Source of the DNA: Hymenobacter psoromatis
GTDB taxonomy: Bacteria > Bacteroidota > Bacteroidia > Cytophagales > Hymenobacteraceae
DNA length: 64,000 nt
Reading direction: 5' to 3'
Assembly: GCA_001596155.1 (NCBI GenBank)
Contig: CP014771.1
Span: forward strand, 3,472,001-3,536,000
Shown here: positions 27,654 through 36,838 of the stretch, one piece after another
How positions within the stretch are numbered: the stretch's first letter is position 1
Layout of the letters: every line of letters starts with the position of its first letter
Position numbers and translations under genes: made by a program
The notes under the pieces: model-generated
Told to the model about the DNA's origin: nothing
The model's input: only the letters and a program-made list of their open reading frames with translations
Databases searched by the model: none

Positions 27654-27664
27654 TACAAGTCTTT

Positions 27665-28195
27665 ATGCCAAGCCTTTACTTACCAGTGATTACTAATGCT
27701 GATATCTTGCGTGAAAGAGAAAGACGTTGGTTGACATTTTGCGCCGACTATACCATTTGGGAGGCCGATGGTTTGGTGCTGGACAACCCGTTTATCCCAA
27801 TCTGGTCCGAAGTCAAGTTTGACCGAACAAGCGCTAGCAGCATTCCTTCTGAAATGGGTGTTTATATGTTCATCGTAAAATCGCTGCCAGAAGCTTTGCT
27901 TAATTATCAGCATCGTTATATTTTATATGTTGGTCAAGCAGTGAATTTGCGTAAGCGTTTCGGTGAATACTTCCACTACGCTAACTCAAGTAAACCATCG
28001 GACCAACTTAAGCGGGTAATGACGGTGGTTTGGGAAGATAAACTGTATTTTAATTACTTTCCAACTGATGGATTCTCAAGAGCAGACCTAACAAGTGTAG
28101 AATTTGACCTGATTGATAAGATTGTGCCTCCAATGAATAAGCTCTTTAGAGCAGAAGTATTAAAACAGTACATCAGCCTTTACGCCGCTCGCTAA
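27665..28195 (+). CDS. GIY-YIG nuclease-domain protein
   Basis: A 176-residue protein with a GIY-YIG-type core: G65-V-Y in EMGVYMFIV, Y88-V-G in RYILYVGQAVNLRKRFGEYF, with arginines at 96 and 98. The family includes single-strand-nicking and homing endonucleases. Start ATG 27665 lies 11 bp past the DndE-HerA stop, and the TAA stop overlaps the ATG of the next gene by one base (28193-28197), so it is part of the same operon. Its role in a Dnd locus is not one I know; it is less GC-rich than the upstream dnd genes. Confidence 0.72.
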   Translation: MPSLYLPVITNADILRERERRWLTFCADYTIWEADGLVLDNPFIPIWSEVKFDRTSASSIPSEMGVYMFIVKSLPEALLNYQHRYILYVGQAVNLRKRFGEYFHYANSSKPSDQLKRVMTVVWEDKLYFNYFPTDGFSRADLTSVEFDLIDKIVPPMNKLFRAEVLKQYISLYAAR

Positions 28196-28708
28196 TGAAA
28201 CCATTACTGCTTCCAGCTCTTACCGGTGAATTTGGCCACTGGCGCTACTACCAAGTTATTATGCGGGTGAGTGATATTGTCGAGGATTTTGGCAATTTTA
28301 TGCAGCCGAATTACCGCATCAAAACGGTAGAGGAGGTAGAAGAAATCTATTCTCGAAAAGGCGTAAGCTACTTACTACAGCGTGAGTTTGATATCAAGAG
28401 GTTAGGGCCAATTAAGACGTACATCGTCTCACAACCTGATAAGTACCTTAATAATCTCACTGTCGCAATTTTTGGCGGCAATCCAGATTGGCAACCTATT
28501 GATGTAGAGCCAGCTTTAGCAGCAATGAAAGCTGATGAAGAAACTGCTCAAGCGTTTCAAGACTCTTTCGGTGCTATCCGGCTTACAGGATACGAAACTC
28601 TATTTATTCTCGACGGTCAGCATCGGTTAAAGGGACTCCGTGAAGCGATATTGGACAAACCGGAAATAGGTCAGGAGCAGATAGCTATCACTTTAATTAT
28701 TCACGCTA

Positions 28709-29528
28709 GGGCGTGAGGACAATAACGCCGGTTAATATATCTTTGTTGTTAATTTCTGATTTATGCGCCGTCACGAAGTTTCCGATGCCACTTGGGCCTT
28801 GGTCGCCCCTCACCTTTCCGGCAAAGCCACCGATTGTGGCGTGACGGCTACAGATAATCGCTTGTTTTTCAACGCTGTACTCTGGATTGCGCGTACCGGC
28901 TGTCCGTGGGCCGACTTGCCTGAACGCTTTGGCAAGACCAATTCCGTTTGCAAACGCTTTCGCCGATTAGCCCAAAAAGGGGTCTGGCTCCGCTTATTTG
29001 AGGCCGTCAAAACGCCGGATTTGGACTGGGTCATGCTCGATTCGACAGTCGTGCGGGCCCACCAGCATTCGGCTGGCCAAAAAAAAGCGACCCCGTTACC
29101 GAGTGCCTGGGCCGCAGCCGGGGCGGCATCGGCACCAAAATCCACGGCTGCGTCGACGCCTTAGGCAACGCCGTGCGCCTGATAGCCACTGAAGGCCAGG
29201 CCGGTGATAGCCCGCAGGCCCTGCCACTACTGGCGGACTTGGCACCGGGTAAAGTACTGGCTGACACGGCTTATGATAGCGATGAAACCCGCGCTTATTG
29301 CGCCCAACAGGGCATCGAGGCGGTCATTCCGAACCGTCCCAACCGACTGGAGCCAGCCTCGATAGACGAAGAAACCTACCGCGACCGCAACAAAATAGAG
29401 CGGTTTTTCGGTCGCCTCAAGCAATACCGACGACTGGCAACGCGCTATGAAAAAACCGTTGTTTCGTTTCTGGCTTTTTGGCATATGGCAGCAGCCATAG
29501 ATTGGCTTCGATAATTGTCCTCACGCTC
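28709..29528 (+). mobile_element. IS5-family (IS427-like) insertion sequence
   Basis: An 820-bp element with 15-bp terminal inverted repeats GGGCGTGAGGACAAT and GAGCGTGAGGACAAT (one mismatch), flanked by TA on both sides. The short TA-type duplication and the two-frame transposase are usual for the IS427 group. It splits the DGQHR gene. TATCTTTG at 28738-28745 is a good Bacteroidota -7 box for its transposase. Confidence 0.9.
28763..29514 (+). CDS. IS5-family transposase, two frames joined by -1 slippage
   Basis: OrfA begins MRRHEVSDATWALVAPHL and reaches VMLDSTVVRAHQH, which carries the first catalytic Asp. At a run of eight A (about 29080-29088) the frame must slip by -1 to continue as SDPVTECLGRSRGGIGTKIH, LADTAYDSDETR (second Asp) and RNKIERFFGRLKQYRRLATR (Glu). 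Programmed frameshifting at such A runs is known for this group, so the enzyme may be active. The combined protein is about 250 residues. Confidence 0.88.
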
Positions 29529-30345
29529 TAGCACTGAAGAGGGCCGCAAACGAACCAGACGTTTGTTTTCTACTATTAACCGCCACGCAAAGCCAGTTTC
29601 CAAGGGCGAAAACGTGTTGCTTGACGAAGACGATTTGTCAGCAATTATTACCCGAAGTTTAATTGAGGAATATCCGATTTTTAAAGGTAGGCAGGCCATA
29701 GCACAAAATAAGACGGCTAACCTTTACCAGAACCAGTACGATGTTGCATTGACCACTGTTTTGGCTATATATAGTATTAATGAAGTGCTACTAAAAGCAG
29801 AAAGTATTTACGAAAATCCCAAAGTCAGAATTCGGCCGACAGACCAGGTAATCGAATCTGAAACGGCTAGGATTTTCGCGTTCTGGGATAAATTTTTTGA
29901 ATTATTCCCGTCCGCTGTAAAATTCCTAAAAGGAAGCAAGGCTGTAGGCTTGGCTAGAAATGACGGAGGCCCTTTTTACTTGCGACCAATTGGTCAAAAA
30001 ATTGTGGCGGATTTATACCAAGCTCTTGATGAAAGTAACCAACTGCACTTCATGCAGTTTATTGCCGAAGTACCGGTTGATATAAAAGACGAGTTTTGGC
30101 GTTTTATTTTATGGAATCCTACAAAAGAAACCGTCCTGCAAAATGAGTCTTTAGCTAGGGCGTATCTTTTTTACCACTTTGGTCTGCATCAGTCTAAGAC
30201 TGTGTTGGCAGGGATGAATGCAAACTATGCCAAGAATGCGGGAGATATTAAGCTTAGAGTAGGTCCTTCGCTAAATTTAATTAGCAAGAATTCGTAAGAA
30301 ATTCACACCTTCTTCGACTCTTTTTCTAGTGCAGAAGATGTTATA

Positions 30346-31382
30346 GCGTATTCGCAAACAGTTAAGCCACTATCAGTTACTTGTCGTATTAGCGTTTATG
30401 AACCCGTACTCGCTTGATTTACGTACCCGGGTGGCGGCGGCCTGCCAGGAGCCGGGGGCCAAAAAAGCCGCCGTTGCCCGGCGCTTCGATGTGAGCCGCT
30501 CCTTTGTCAAAAGCCTGGTTCGCCAGCAGCAACAAACCGGCTCACTGGCCCCCAAACCGGCCAGTGGCGGCCGGGCCCGCTACCTCGATGCCGCCGCCCA
30601 AGCCTGGCTCGTGGCCTACGTGGCGCAACACCCCGATGCTACGCTGGCCGAGCTAAACCAGGCCTGGCAGGCCAGCGGGGGCCGCCCCGTGGGCCAAACC
30701 TGCCTCTGGCAAGTGCTGGACGAACACGAGCTGCGGCGAAAAAAAAGCCCCCACGCGGCTGAACGCGACACCGAGCGCGTACGCCAGGCCCGTCAGGACC
30801 ATGTCGAACAGGTCTGCACCCGCCCCGATGTTGCCCGGTTCCATTTTCTGGATGAGACGGGCTTGCGGCTGGATTACGCCCGCACCCACGGCCGGGCGGT
30901 GGGTGGGCAACGCGTCCGGGGGGCCGTGCCGCTGCGTCGGGGCCGCTCCTACACCCTTATTGGTACGCTGTCCGTGCGCGGGCTTGGAGCCCTGCAATTG
31001 CTCCATCAGCCCCTCAACAAGCACAGTTTCGCCCTCTACGTAGGCCGGTGCCTGGCCCCCACCCTGCGCCGGGGCGATGTGCTAGTGCTCGACAACCTGC
31101 CCGTGCACCACCTCGCGGGCCTGCGCGAGTGGCTGGCCAAGCGGGGCGTGGACGTGGTCTTTCTGCCCCCGTACTCCCCCGATTTTTCCCCCATCGAGCA
31201 GGCCTGGAGCAAGCTCAAAACCAAGCTGCGCACCTGCGCCGCCCGTTCCTACGAGGCCCTAAAAGAAGCCGTACGTGAGGCCATCGACTGGATTAGTAGT
31301 CAGGACGCCCAAAACTGGTTTGACCATTGTGGCTACCACACCAAACCTGCCCAAAAAGCGGTTTAAGCGTTTGCGAATTCGC
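30346..31382 (+). mobile_element. IS630-family insertion sequence, copy 2
   Basis: A 1037-bp element with imperfect terminal inverted repeats (GCGTATTCGCAAAC and GCGAATTCGCAAAC) flanked by TA within TATA on both sides. It differs in its ends and transposase from copy 1. It lies between the split DGQHR gene and a desulfurase relic, apparently inserted in the last codons of that relic. Confidence 0.85.
30398..31366 (+). CDS. IS630-family transposase, intact
   Basis: A 322-residue DDE transposase in one frame. N-terminal helix-turn-helix: AVARRFDVSRSFVKSLVRQQ. Catalytic residues are in RFHFLDETGLRLDY (D), DVLVLDNLPVHHL (D) and PPYSPDFSPIEQAWSKLK (E). Eight A residues at the position of the copy 1 slip site keep this copy in frame. 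The C-terminus WFDHCGYHTKPAQKAV reaches almost to the right terminal repeat. Confidence 0.93.
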   Translation: MNPYSLDLRTRVAAACQEPGAKKAAVARRFDVSRSFVKSLVRQQQQTGSLAPKPASGGRARYLDAAAQAWLVAYVAQHPDATLAELNQAWQASGGRPVGQTCLWQVLDEHELRRKKSPHAAERDTERVRQARQDHVEQVCTRPDVARFHFLDETGLRLDYARTHGRAVGGQRVRGAVPLRRGRSYTLIGTLSVRGLGALQLLHQPLNKHSFALYVGRCLAPTLRRGDVLVLDNLPVHHLAGLREWLAKRGVDVVFLPPYSPDFSPIEQAWSKLKTKLRTCAARSYEALKEAVREAIDWISSQDAQNWFDHCGYHTKPAQKAV

Positions 31383-31580
31383 TATATCTTCGCTATTAAA
31401 CCGCTCCAAACTAAACCGCAGGCACGAAAACGCCGTTGTCTCGTCCAACCCCATTGCCAGCAGCACGTGCGACGGGTCTACCGAAGCTGCCGTACCCGCC
31501 GAACCATTGGAAACGGCAATGCCAGTCAGGCCCATAATCATTGCGTCAGAGTTGCAGCCTTCGAAGGGCCTCCTAACAAG
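31383..31580 (-). pseudogene. C-terminal relic of a second cysteine desulfurase
   Basis: The minus strand reads FEGCNSDAMIMGLTGIAVSN, GSAGTAASVDPSHVLLAMGL and SCLRFSLERFNSEDI, closely matching the end of DndA at 33711-34859. The active-site cysteine (GSAC in dndA) is Gly here. The end RFNSEDI is nearer to the IscS/NifS consensus than the local dndA, so it comes from a different desulfurase, not a plain copy. The 5' part is absent and IS630 copy 2 truncates the other side. Confidence 0.82.
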
Positions 31581-31582
31581 GG

Positions 31583-31667
31583 CAAGGTTCAGCAGAGGCA
31601 AGCCGTAGCGAACGTGAAGGAGTTTAAGCGCGGCGAGTTGTTTGAATTGGAGCAGTATTGGAAATAG
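31583..31667 (+). pseudogene. Second copy of the DndE-HerA 3' end
   Basis: Bases from about 31583 repeat the end of the DndE-HerA gene (27570-27653), reading QAVANVKEFKRGELFELEQYW and then a stop, with several substitutions. Only about 27 codons remain. Together with the reverse-strand desulfurase relic next to it, this shows that a second, related Dnd locus was joined here. Confidence 0.85.
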
Positions 31668-31678
31668 GTGGGTAGGTA

Positions 31679-33666
31679 CTACTTGGTTTGGTAAGCTTGC
31701 CTGGTGCTACGTAGTTTGTTCGGGTAGCGCAACTCCAAGAAGCCGTCTTTTACTAAGCGGGGCAAATAGCTATTGCGCAGAGAGTTGGCCTGACGGTTAA
31801 GCAGTTCGGCCAACTGGCGAGCAGTTAAGTAGCGTCCCGTGCAAAGGGTTAAGATGATGGCATCAACGGTTGCTTGACGAGGCTGACCACTATGCATAGG
31901 TTGGGCAACTTGCATCAGCGTATACCACTCATCTTGTGATATGCTGGTATCGACCCGCGCTACGTCAGCGCCGACTTGTGGTATGTCCAGGCCAGGTTGT
32001 GATATGTCAGCGCCGACTTGTGGTATGTCCAGGCCAGGTTGTGATATGTCAGCGCCGACTTGTGGTATGTCCAGGCCAGGTTGTGATATGTCAGCGCCGA
32101 CTTGTGGTATGTTAGAATTAGCAGAAGAAAATAGCCCTAACTGGGTTAGACTGACTTGATTAATAACTTCTGTTACTGTCGCTTCGCCTTTGCCCAAGCG
32201 ATAGCTCGTCCAACGGCCGGCCAGCTTTTGCTCTAGCAAACCTGCTTTCACCAAGCGCCCAAGTATTTTGGTTAAGTCGGCGGAATGCAGGTCTATCTGC
32301 TTGCTTAAAAAATCGTTCGTAACGGTTTCGTAGTGCCAGGCGCACACTACGGCCCAACGCTCGTTAGCATCGAGTTGCAAGAATTTTTCGCCGTACCGCT
32401 TTTGTAGCTCTTGCATTGCTTGCGGCGGAATAAAGCTGGTAACACGCAGTTTCAATTCTACCGCTTCCAGCGTCTCATGGTCGGTTAGGCGAGGTTGAAG
32501 CCACGATTGCTCGGCCCATGCCTGGAGAATGGCTGAAAAGCCGGTGCCAGCTTTTTCGGCCGCTCCCACGTGCTGGAACATGGTTTGCAAGCGGCGATTA
32601 CGGCAGTCACTGGTACCGCCCCGGTATATTTCGTCGGCCGGAATACGGAGCAGGCCGGGATTTCGGAAGTCGAAGCTGCCCGGTGACTTGATGATGCGAA
32701 TCGGGATACTGCCACTGTAGTCGGCGTGAACCAGCGTGTTGACCAATGCTTCGCGGAGGGCTTTGTGTACGTCGGTTTCATCCACCCGGCGGTCGCCAAC
32801 CAATTGGAAAGGGACTTTCAGGTCGGCCGTCAGCTTTGGATAGACCCGGCGGTAGAAATCGTAGATGTTGCCCGACCATCCGGCATCCGGAGTTACGCGG
32901 TCAACCCAACGGGTGTTGCCGGGCGCTTGCTCTTGGTAGTCGGGGCCGTAATAAGGCACTTGCTGCACAATTATATGCTGTTGACCAAACATCAACAGCC
33001 CGGCCAGCGTGAGGCAACTCTCCCCGGTAGCCCGGTCGCGGTACCAGCCGCCAATGCATTCCAGAAACTCATCGTCGGCGTAGCCATTCCACAAGTGGCC
33101 TGGGCGGCGCACCGCAAATTCGGTGCGGTACGCCCGCAGGGTGTCCGGGGCCAGGTCTGCCAGCCCATAACCTGGCAGGGGCCGGTCGTCGAGCGTATCA
33201 TTTTGGGCCTCGCTCAACATCCGCTTCACCACGGCTTCGGGGCAGAGATAATCACCCTCGTGCTGGCGGCGGTAGGTGCCCGTCAGCGGGTTGGTACCCA
33301 CGTATACCGGCCGGTCCTGACGACGGGCGCGGGGCACCCGCACCAGTACCACAGTGGGTTGATTTTCCAGTATCAGCAGCGATACATCGCTATTCGTCAA
33401 CAGGTTGTGGTTGATGATTTTTCGGTTGTTCAGCCCATTCCACAGTTCTATTTGTAGCCGCTCCGGCTCCGGTACGCCGCGCACGTCCAGCGGCTTGCCC
33501 AATGATTCTTTTACGCCAAGCGCAATAAGGCCGCCTTCGGTATTAGCAAACGCGCTATACGTTTCCCAAAACTCTGGGGCTGCGTGCCCTTGCCGTCGCG
33601 TCCGGCAGCCGTTTTAGCTTCAAAATCAAATTGCTCCCGCAGTTCCTGTAGTTCATCAAGTGTCAT
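31679..33666 (-). pseudogene. AlbA_2/Schlafen-type ATP-binding protein with a frameshift
   Basis: From ATG 33666 the frame reads LREQFDFEAKTAAGRDGKGT, then after a run of four C (33576-33579 on the other strand) the continuation in the next frame is PEFWETYSAFANTEGGLIAL, the AlbA_2 DNA-binding signature. One more C would join them into about 660 residues. The rest is complete: EALVNTLVHADY (HATPase-like C-terminal part, COG2865 type), winged-helix segments, and a 14-residue tandem repeat (ADISQPGLDIPQVG) near residue 470. Such proteins are often found beside defence loci. Starts 45 bp after the dndA stop on the same strand. Confidence 0.75.
31964..32112. repeat. 42-bp tandem repeat inside the AlbA-type gene
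   Basis: A unit of 42 bp beginning GTCAGCGCCGACTTGTGG is present three times in full without visible change, plus a partial unit. It encodes a 14-residue repeat (PQVGADISQPGLDI). The absence of drift implies recent expansion or gene conversion, and the copy number is likely to vary between strains. Confidence 0.92.
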
Positions 33667-33710
33667 GCACTACAAAGAAACAAAAGCCAACGGGGATAGC
33701 GCCCGCATTC

Positions 33711-34859
33711 CTACACCGCCGCATACGCCCGCAGCTGCTGCACCACTCCGGCCAATGTCTGCCGCACCTCTGGCAGCTCCGCTACCCCACTAAACCGCCC
33801 CAAGCTAAACCGCAGGCACGAAAACGCCGCCGTTTCGTCCAGCCCCATTGCCAGCAGCACGTGCGACGGGTCTACCGAAGCCGCTGTGCAGGCCGAGCCA
33901 TTTGAAACGGCAATGCCGGTCAGGCCCATAATCAGGGCATCGGAATCGCAGCCCTCGAACAGGATATTGGTGGTGTTGTAAAGGCGGTGCTGTTGGTTGC
34001 CATTTACGTGCGTGCCGGGGATGGTGAGCAAGCCCGCTTCCAACTCGTCGCGCAACGCCCCGAGGCGGGCGGCTTCTTCGGTCATGGTTTGGCGGCACAG
34101 CTCGGCGGCGTGGCCCAGCCCCACGATGCCGGGCACGTTGAGGGTGCCGCTGCGCCAGCCCCGTTCGTGACCACCGCCGTGCAGCAAGGCGGCCAGCTTC
34201 ACGCGGCGCGGCTTGCGCTGGCGCACGTAGAGGGCCCCGATGCCTTTGGGGCCGTAGAGCTTATGGCCGGAGCAGGTGAGCAGGTCGATGCCGAGCGCCT
34301 CTACGTCAATCGGCAGCTTGCCCACGGCCTGGGTGGCATCGGTCAGGAAGAGCGCCCCGGCGGCGTGGGCCAGCGCCGCAATTTCGCGGATGGGCTGGAT
34401 AACGCCGGTTTCGTTATTGACCAGCATCACCGATACCAGGATGGTATCGGGCCGGATGGCGGCCTGCACTACGGCTAGGTCGAGCCGGCCATCGGGCTGC
34501 ACCGGCAGGTAGGATACTTCGCAGCCCTGGGTTTCGAGGTAGCGGCACACGTCCAGCACGGCGGTATGCTCGGTTTGCACCGTCACGATGTGGCGGCCCC
34601 GGCTGGCGTAGCTATCGGCCACCCCTTTGATGGCCAGGTTAATGGCCTCCGTCGCGCCCGATGTAAAAATCAGTTCCGTTGGTTCGCAGCTTAACAACTG
34701 CGCTACCTGCTGCCGCGCCAGCTTCACGGCTTCATGCGCTCGCAGGCCGAAAGGGTGGGTGCTGGCGGCGTTGGCGTACTCGTCGGTGAGGAAGGGCATC
34801 ATGGCTGCCAGCACGCGCGGGTCGAGGCGGGTAGTGGCGTTGTTATCGAGATAAATCAT
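33711..34859 (-). CDS. dndA: Cysteine desulfurase DndA/IscS-like
   Basis: A 382-residue PLP enzyme that takes sulphur from cysteine as a persulfide and would supply DndC. YLDNNATTRLDPRVL opens the protein. The PLP lysine is in TCSGHKLYGPKGIG near residue 196 and the catalytic cysteine in NGSACTAASVDPSHVL near residue 324. The short distance between Cys and fold core is of the group I (IscS/NifS) type used by Dnd systems. It appears intact. It faces away from the dnd genes at 22.7-30.3 kb and precedes the AlbA-type gene. Confidence 0.9.
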   Translation of the reverse strand: MIYLDNNATTRLDPRVLAAMMPFLTDEYANAASTHPFGLRAHEAVKLARQQVAQLLSCEPTELIFTSGATEAINLAIKGVADSYASRGRHIVTVQTEHTAVLDVCRYLETQGCEVSYLPVQPDGRLDLAVVQAAIRPDTILVSVMLVNNETGVIQPIREIAALAHAAGALFLTDATQAVGKLPIDVEALGIDLLTCSGHKLYGPKGIGALYVRQRKPRRVKLAALLHGGGHERGWRSGTLNVPGIVGLGHAAELCRQTMTEEAARLGALRDELEAGLLTIPGTHVNGNQQHRLYNTTNILFEGCDSDALIMGLTGIAVSNGSACTAASVDPSHVLLAMGLDETAAFSCLRFSLGRFSGVAELPEVRQTLAGVVQQLRAYAAV

Positions 34860-34912
34860 GGTGGTGAGCTTATGTTGTAAAGTTACCTTTCCCACCGTTG
34901 CCAGATACTACC

Positions 34913-36526
34913 CTACGCCACGGCCGCCCCCCCTTGCAACGCCGCCAGCAGCTTACCGCCCACCGGGCTGCCCCACCCGGTGCAGGCATCCCAGCCCGGC
35001 CCGGCCGCGAAGGCCCCGTTGTTCCCGCTGGTAATGTCGCGCGTCACGCCCTGGCCCGCCAGCGAGCCGTAGAGCAGCGGATTCAGGAAGCCCACTGGCT
35101 TCGGCAGCTTTTGGTTGAGCAGCGCCAGCAGGCCGGCCCAGAGAGGGGCCACGGCGCTGGTGCCGCCTATCACCAGGTTCTGGCCATCCACGCGCACCTG
35201 GTAGCCGGTGTTGGGGTCGGCGTCGCCGGCCACGTCGGGCAGGCCCCGGCCGGCTTTGGCCCCGGCGGGGGGGGTAGGGAACTTGAGCTGCTGCTGGTAG
35301 GCGGGCACCGGGAAGTGGGCGCTGAGGCCGCCGCCGGTGGCGCTGTTGGGGCCTTCGTTCCAAACCACTTCGCTGCTGATGGTGGGGCCGCTGGCCGTCA
35401 GCTTGGTGCCGCCGCAGGCCAGGGCGAAGGGGCTGCTGGCCGGGAAGTCGGCGTGGGGCTGGCCGTCGGCCACGCCATCGGCCGAGCCATTGTCGCCGGC
35501 CGCCACGCACACCGTCACGCCCAGCATGGCCGCCTCCTGAAAAGCCTGGTCAAACTGGTCCATCGCCTGGCCCGTCCACGTCGATTCGGGGCCGCCCCAG
35601 CTGATGGAGATAATGCCGGGGTTGTTCACCTTATCGTGCACGGCCGTAGTTATCGCGTTCAGAAAACCCTGCGAGGTATTGGGCGCGAAATACACCACGA
35701 GGTGCGCCCGCGGGGCCACGGCGGCGGCCACCTCAATGTCGAGCAGCACCTCGCCGTCGGCGCTGTTGGCGTTGGTGGGCTGGTTGCGGCCGCCGTTCAC
35801 GCTCACCACTTTCACGGTAGGCACGGGCAAGTTGAGGCCAGTGAAATACGCTTTCAAATCGGCGGGCTTGAAGCCCCCGCCCAGCTCAATAACAGCGATG
35901 GTCTGCCCCGTGCCATCGAGCCCGCCCGGAAAATCATACAGCTGCGCCAGCTGCGGCGGCGTAAACGACTGGCCCGCCGCCCGCGCCACGATGGCACCCG
36001 GCGCGGGGGTAGGACCCGGCCGCACCTGAAAGTGCGGCTCGGCCTGCCGCCGGTCATCGAGCCCAAACACGCCCTGCACGATGTCGGCCAGCGGCGCGGG
36101 CACCGTCACGGTCCCGGTGCGGCCCCGGTAGGTGCCTTCGGGGGAGCTATATTGGTGTAGCTGCGTGCCGAAGGCCGCCCCAAAATCGGCGGCGGTGCCG
36201 GCCAGCAGCACGCTGCGGCGGGCCAGGTCGGTGTGAATCACCACCAGGCCGTGGGCGTGGGCAAAGTCGGCCACGGCCTGGGCATCGTCCTCGCTGGCAC
36301 CGCACTGGGCGGCCAGCTCCTCGCGGCTGAGGTAGGTGCGCTGGGAGGGCGGCACGTCGGCCATCGCGTGGCTGCTGGCGGCCGCGCTGGCCAGCGCGGC
36401 TTTGGGGCGCAGGCGCACCGTCACTTCCAGGCGCTCGGTGGGGGGTAGGGCGTGCTGCGAATGGGCCTTGGGCATGGGCTGCCGCTCGCTGCCGCGAACA
36501 ACTACCCGGTTTTGGGACTGGGGCAT
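34913..36526 (-). CDS. S53 family peptidase (sedolisin/pro-kumamolisin)
   Basis: A 537-residue serine-carboxyl peptidase, active at acid pH. Residues 30-190 form the activation propeptide (RLEVTVRLRP, RTYLSREELAAQCGA, DFGAAFGTQLHQY). The catalytic Glu and Asp lie in DGEVLLDIEVAA, the oxyanion Asp in VAAGDNGSADG and the nucleophile Ser in IGGTSAVAPLWAGLLAL. The C-terminal Ca2+ site is DITSGNNGAF with GWDACTGWGSP. No clear signal peptide is present after ATG 36526, so secretion is uncertain. It stands alone at the right side of the Dnd island. Confidence 0.92.
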   Translation of the reverse strand: MPQSQNRVVVRGSERQPMPKAHSQHALPPTERLEVTVRLRPKAALASAAASSHAMADVPPSQRTYLSREELAAQCGASEDDAQAVADFAHAHGLVVIHTDLARRSVLLAGTAADFGAAFGTQLHQYSSPEGTYRGRTGTVTVPAPLADIVQGVFGLDDRRQAEPHFQVRPGPTPAPGAIVARAAGQSFTPPQLAQLYDFPGGLDGTGQTIAVIELGGGFKPADLKAYFTGLNLPVPTVKVVSVNGGRNQPTNANSADGEVLLDIEVAAAVAPRAHLVVYFAPNTSQGFLNAITTAVHDKVNNPGIISISWGGPESTWTGQAMDQFDQAFQEAAMLGVTVCVAAGDNGSADGVADGQPHADFPASSPFALACGGTKLTASGPTISSEVVWNEGPNSATGGGLSAHFPVPAYQQQLKFPTPPAGAKAGRGLPDVAGDADPNTGYQVRVDGQNLVIGGTSAVAPLWAGLLALLNQKLPKPVGFLNPLLYGSLAGQGVTRDITSGNNGAFAAGPGWDACTGWGSPVGGKLLAALQGGAAVA

Positions 36527-36700
36527 GGGGTAGGGTGGGTATAAAGGAAGAAGTACTACCAGCTTCGTACGCAAACCAGCGCGCCGGGATAACGCTCAAG
36601 AGCTGGTTTTCAGCAGCCGCCCGGCCAGGTAAGGGATTACTTATCTTCGTCACCAAAGTCGTTGCGAATCCGAACGTCCTTCCGAGCAGGCGTTGCCCTA

Positions 36701-36804
36701 AAAGAACGTCCTTCCGAGCTTGCCGAGGAATCTCGCCCGTGCCGTTCGGGTGTCGTTCCACGATGCGGGCGAGATTCCTCGGCAAGCTCGGAAGGACGTT
36801 CTTT
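36701..36804. repeat. Palindromic element beside the RAYT gene
   Basis: 39-bp perfect arms (36701-36739 and 36766-36804) with outer sequence GAACGTCCTTCCGAGCTTG. The core GAGCTTGCCGAGGAATCTCGC is shared with the elements at 39750 and 52218. A single half-copy (CGAACGTCCTTCCGAGC) lies just upstream at 36671. It is 34 bp upstream of a Y1 transposase gene of the RAYT type. Confidence 0.9.
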
Positions 36805-36838
36805 TTCATCCTCGCTCTGCGAAGAACCTATTCAAGTT

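Larger units (their letters stand above)
28195..30297 (+). pseudogene. dndB: DndB-like DGQHR-domain protein, interrupted by an IS element
   Basis: The first part (28195-28708) holds D140-GQHR in LFILDGQHRLKGLR, the signature of DndB and related DGQHR proteins, which act as regulators of phosphorothioation. The second part (29531-30297) continues GRKRTRRLFSTINRHAKPV, also typical. Deleting the insertion and one TA copy gives a single uninterrupted frame of 426 residues, running IIHA-STEEGRKR across the joint. The insertion was therefore precise and recent. As it stands the protein is truncated after residue 173. TAA/ATG overlap ties it to the GIY-YIG gene. Confidence 0.85.

Noticed and set aside
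31940..32160. The 42-bp repeats as a CRISPR array
   Set aside because: The units are contiguous with no unique spacers and stay in frame inside a coding gene.
34898..36160. A 420-codon plus-strand frame opposite the S53 peptidase
   Set aside because: It is the antisense shadow of the peptidase gene in GC-rich DNA, with low-complexity His/Arg/Gly composition and no family features.
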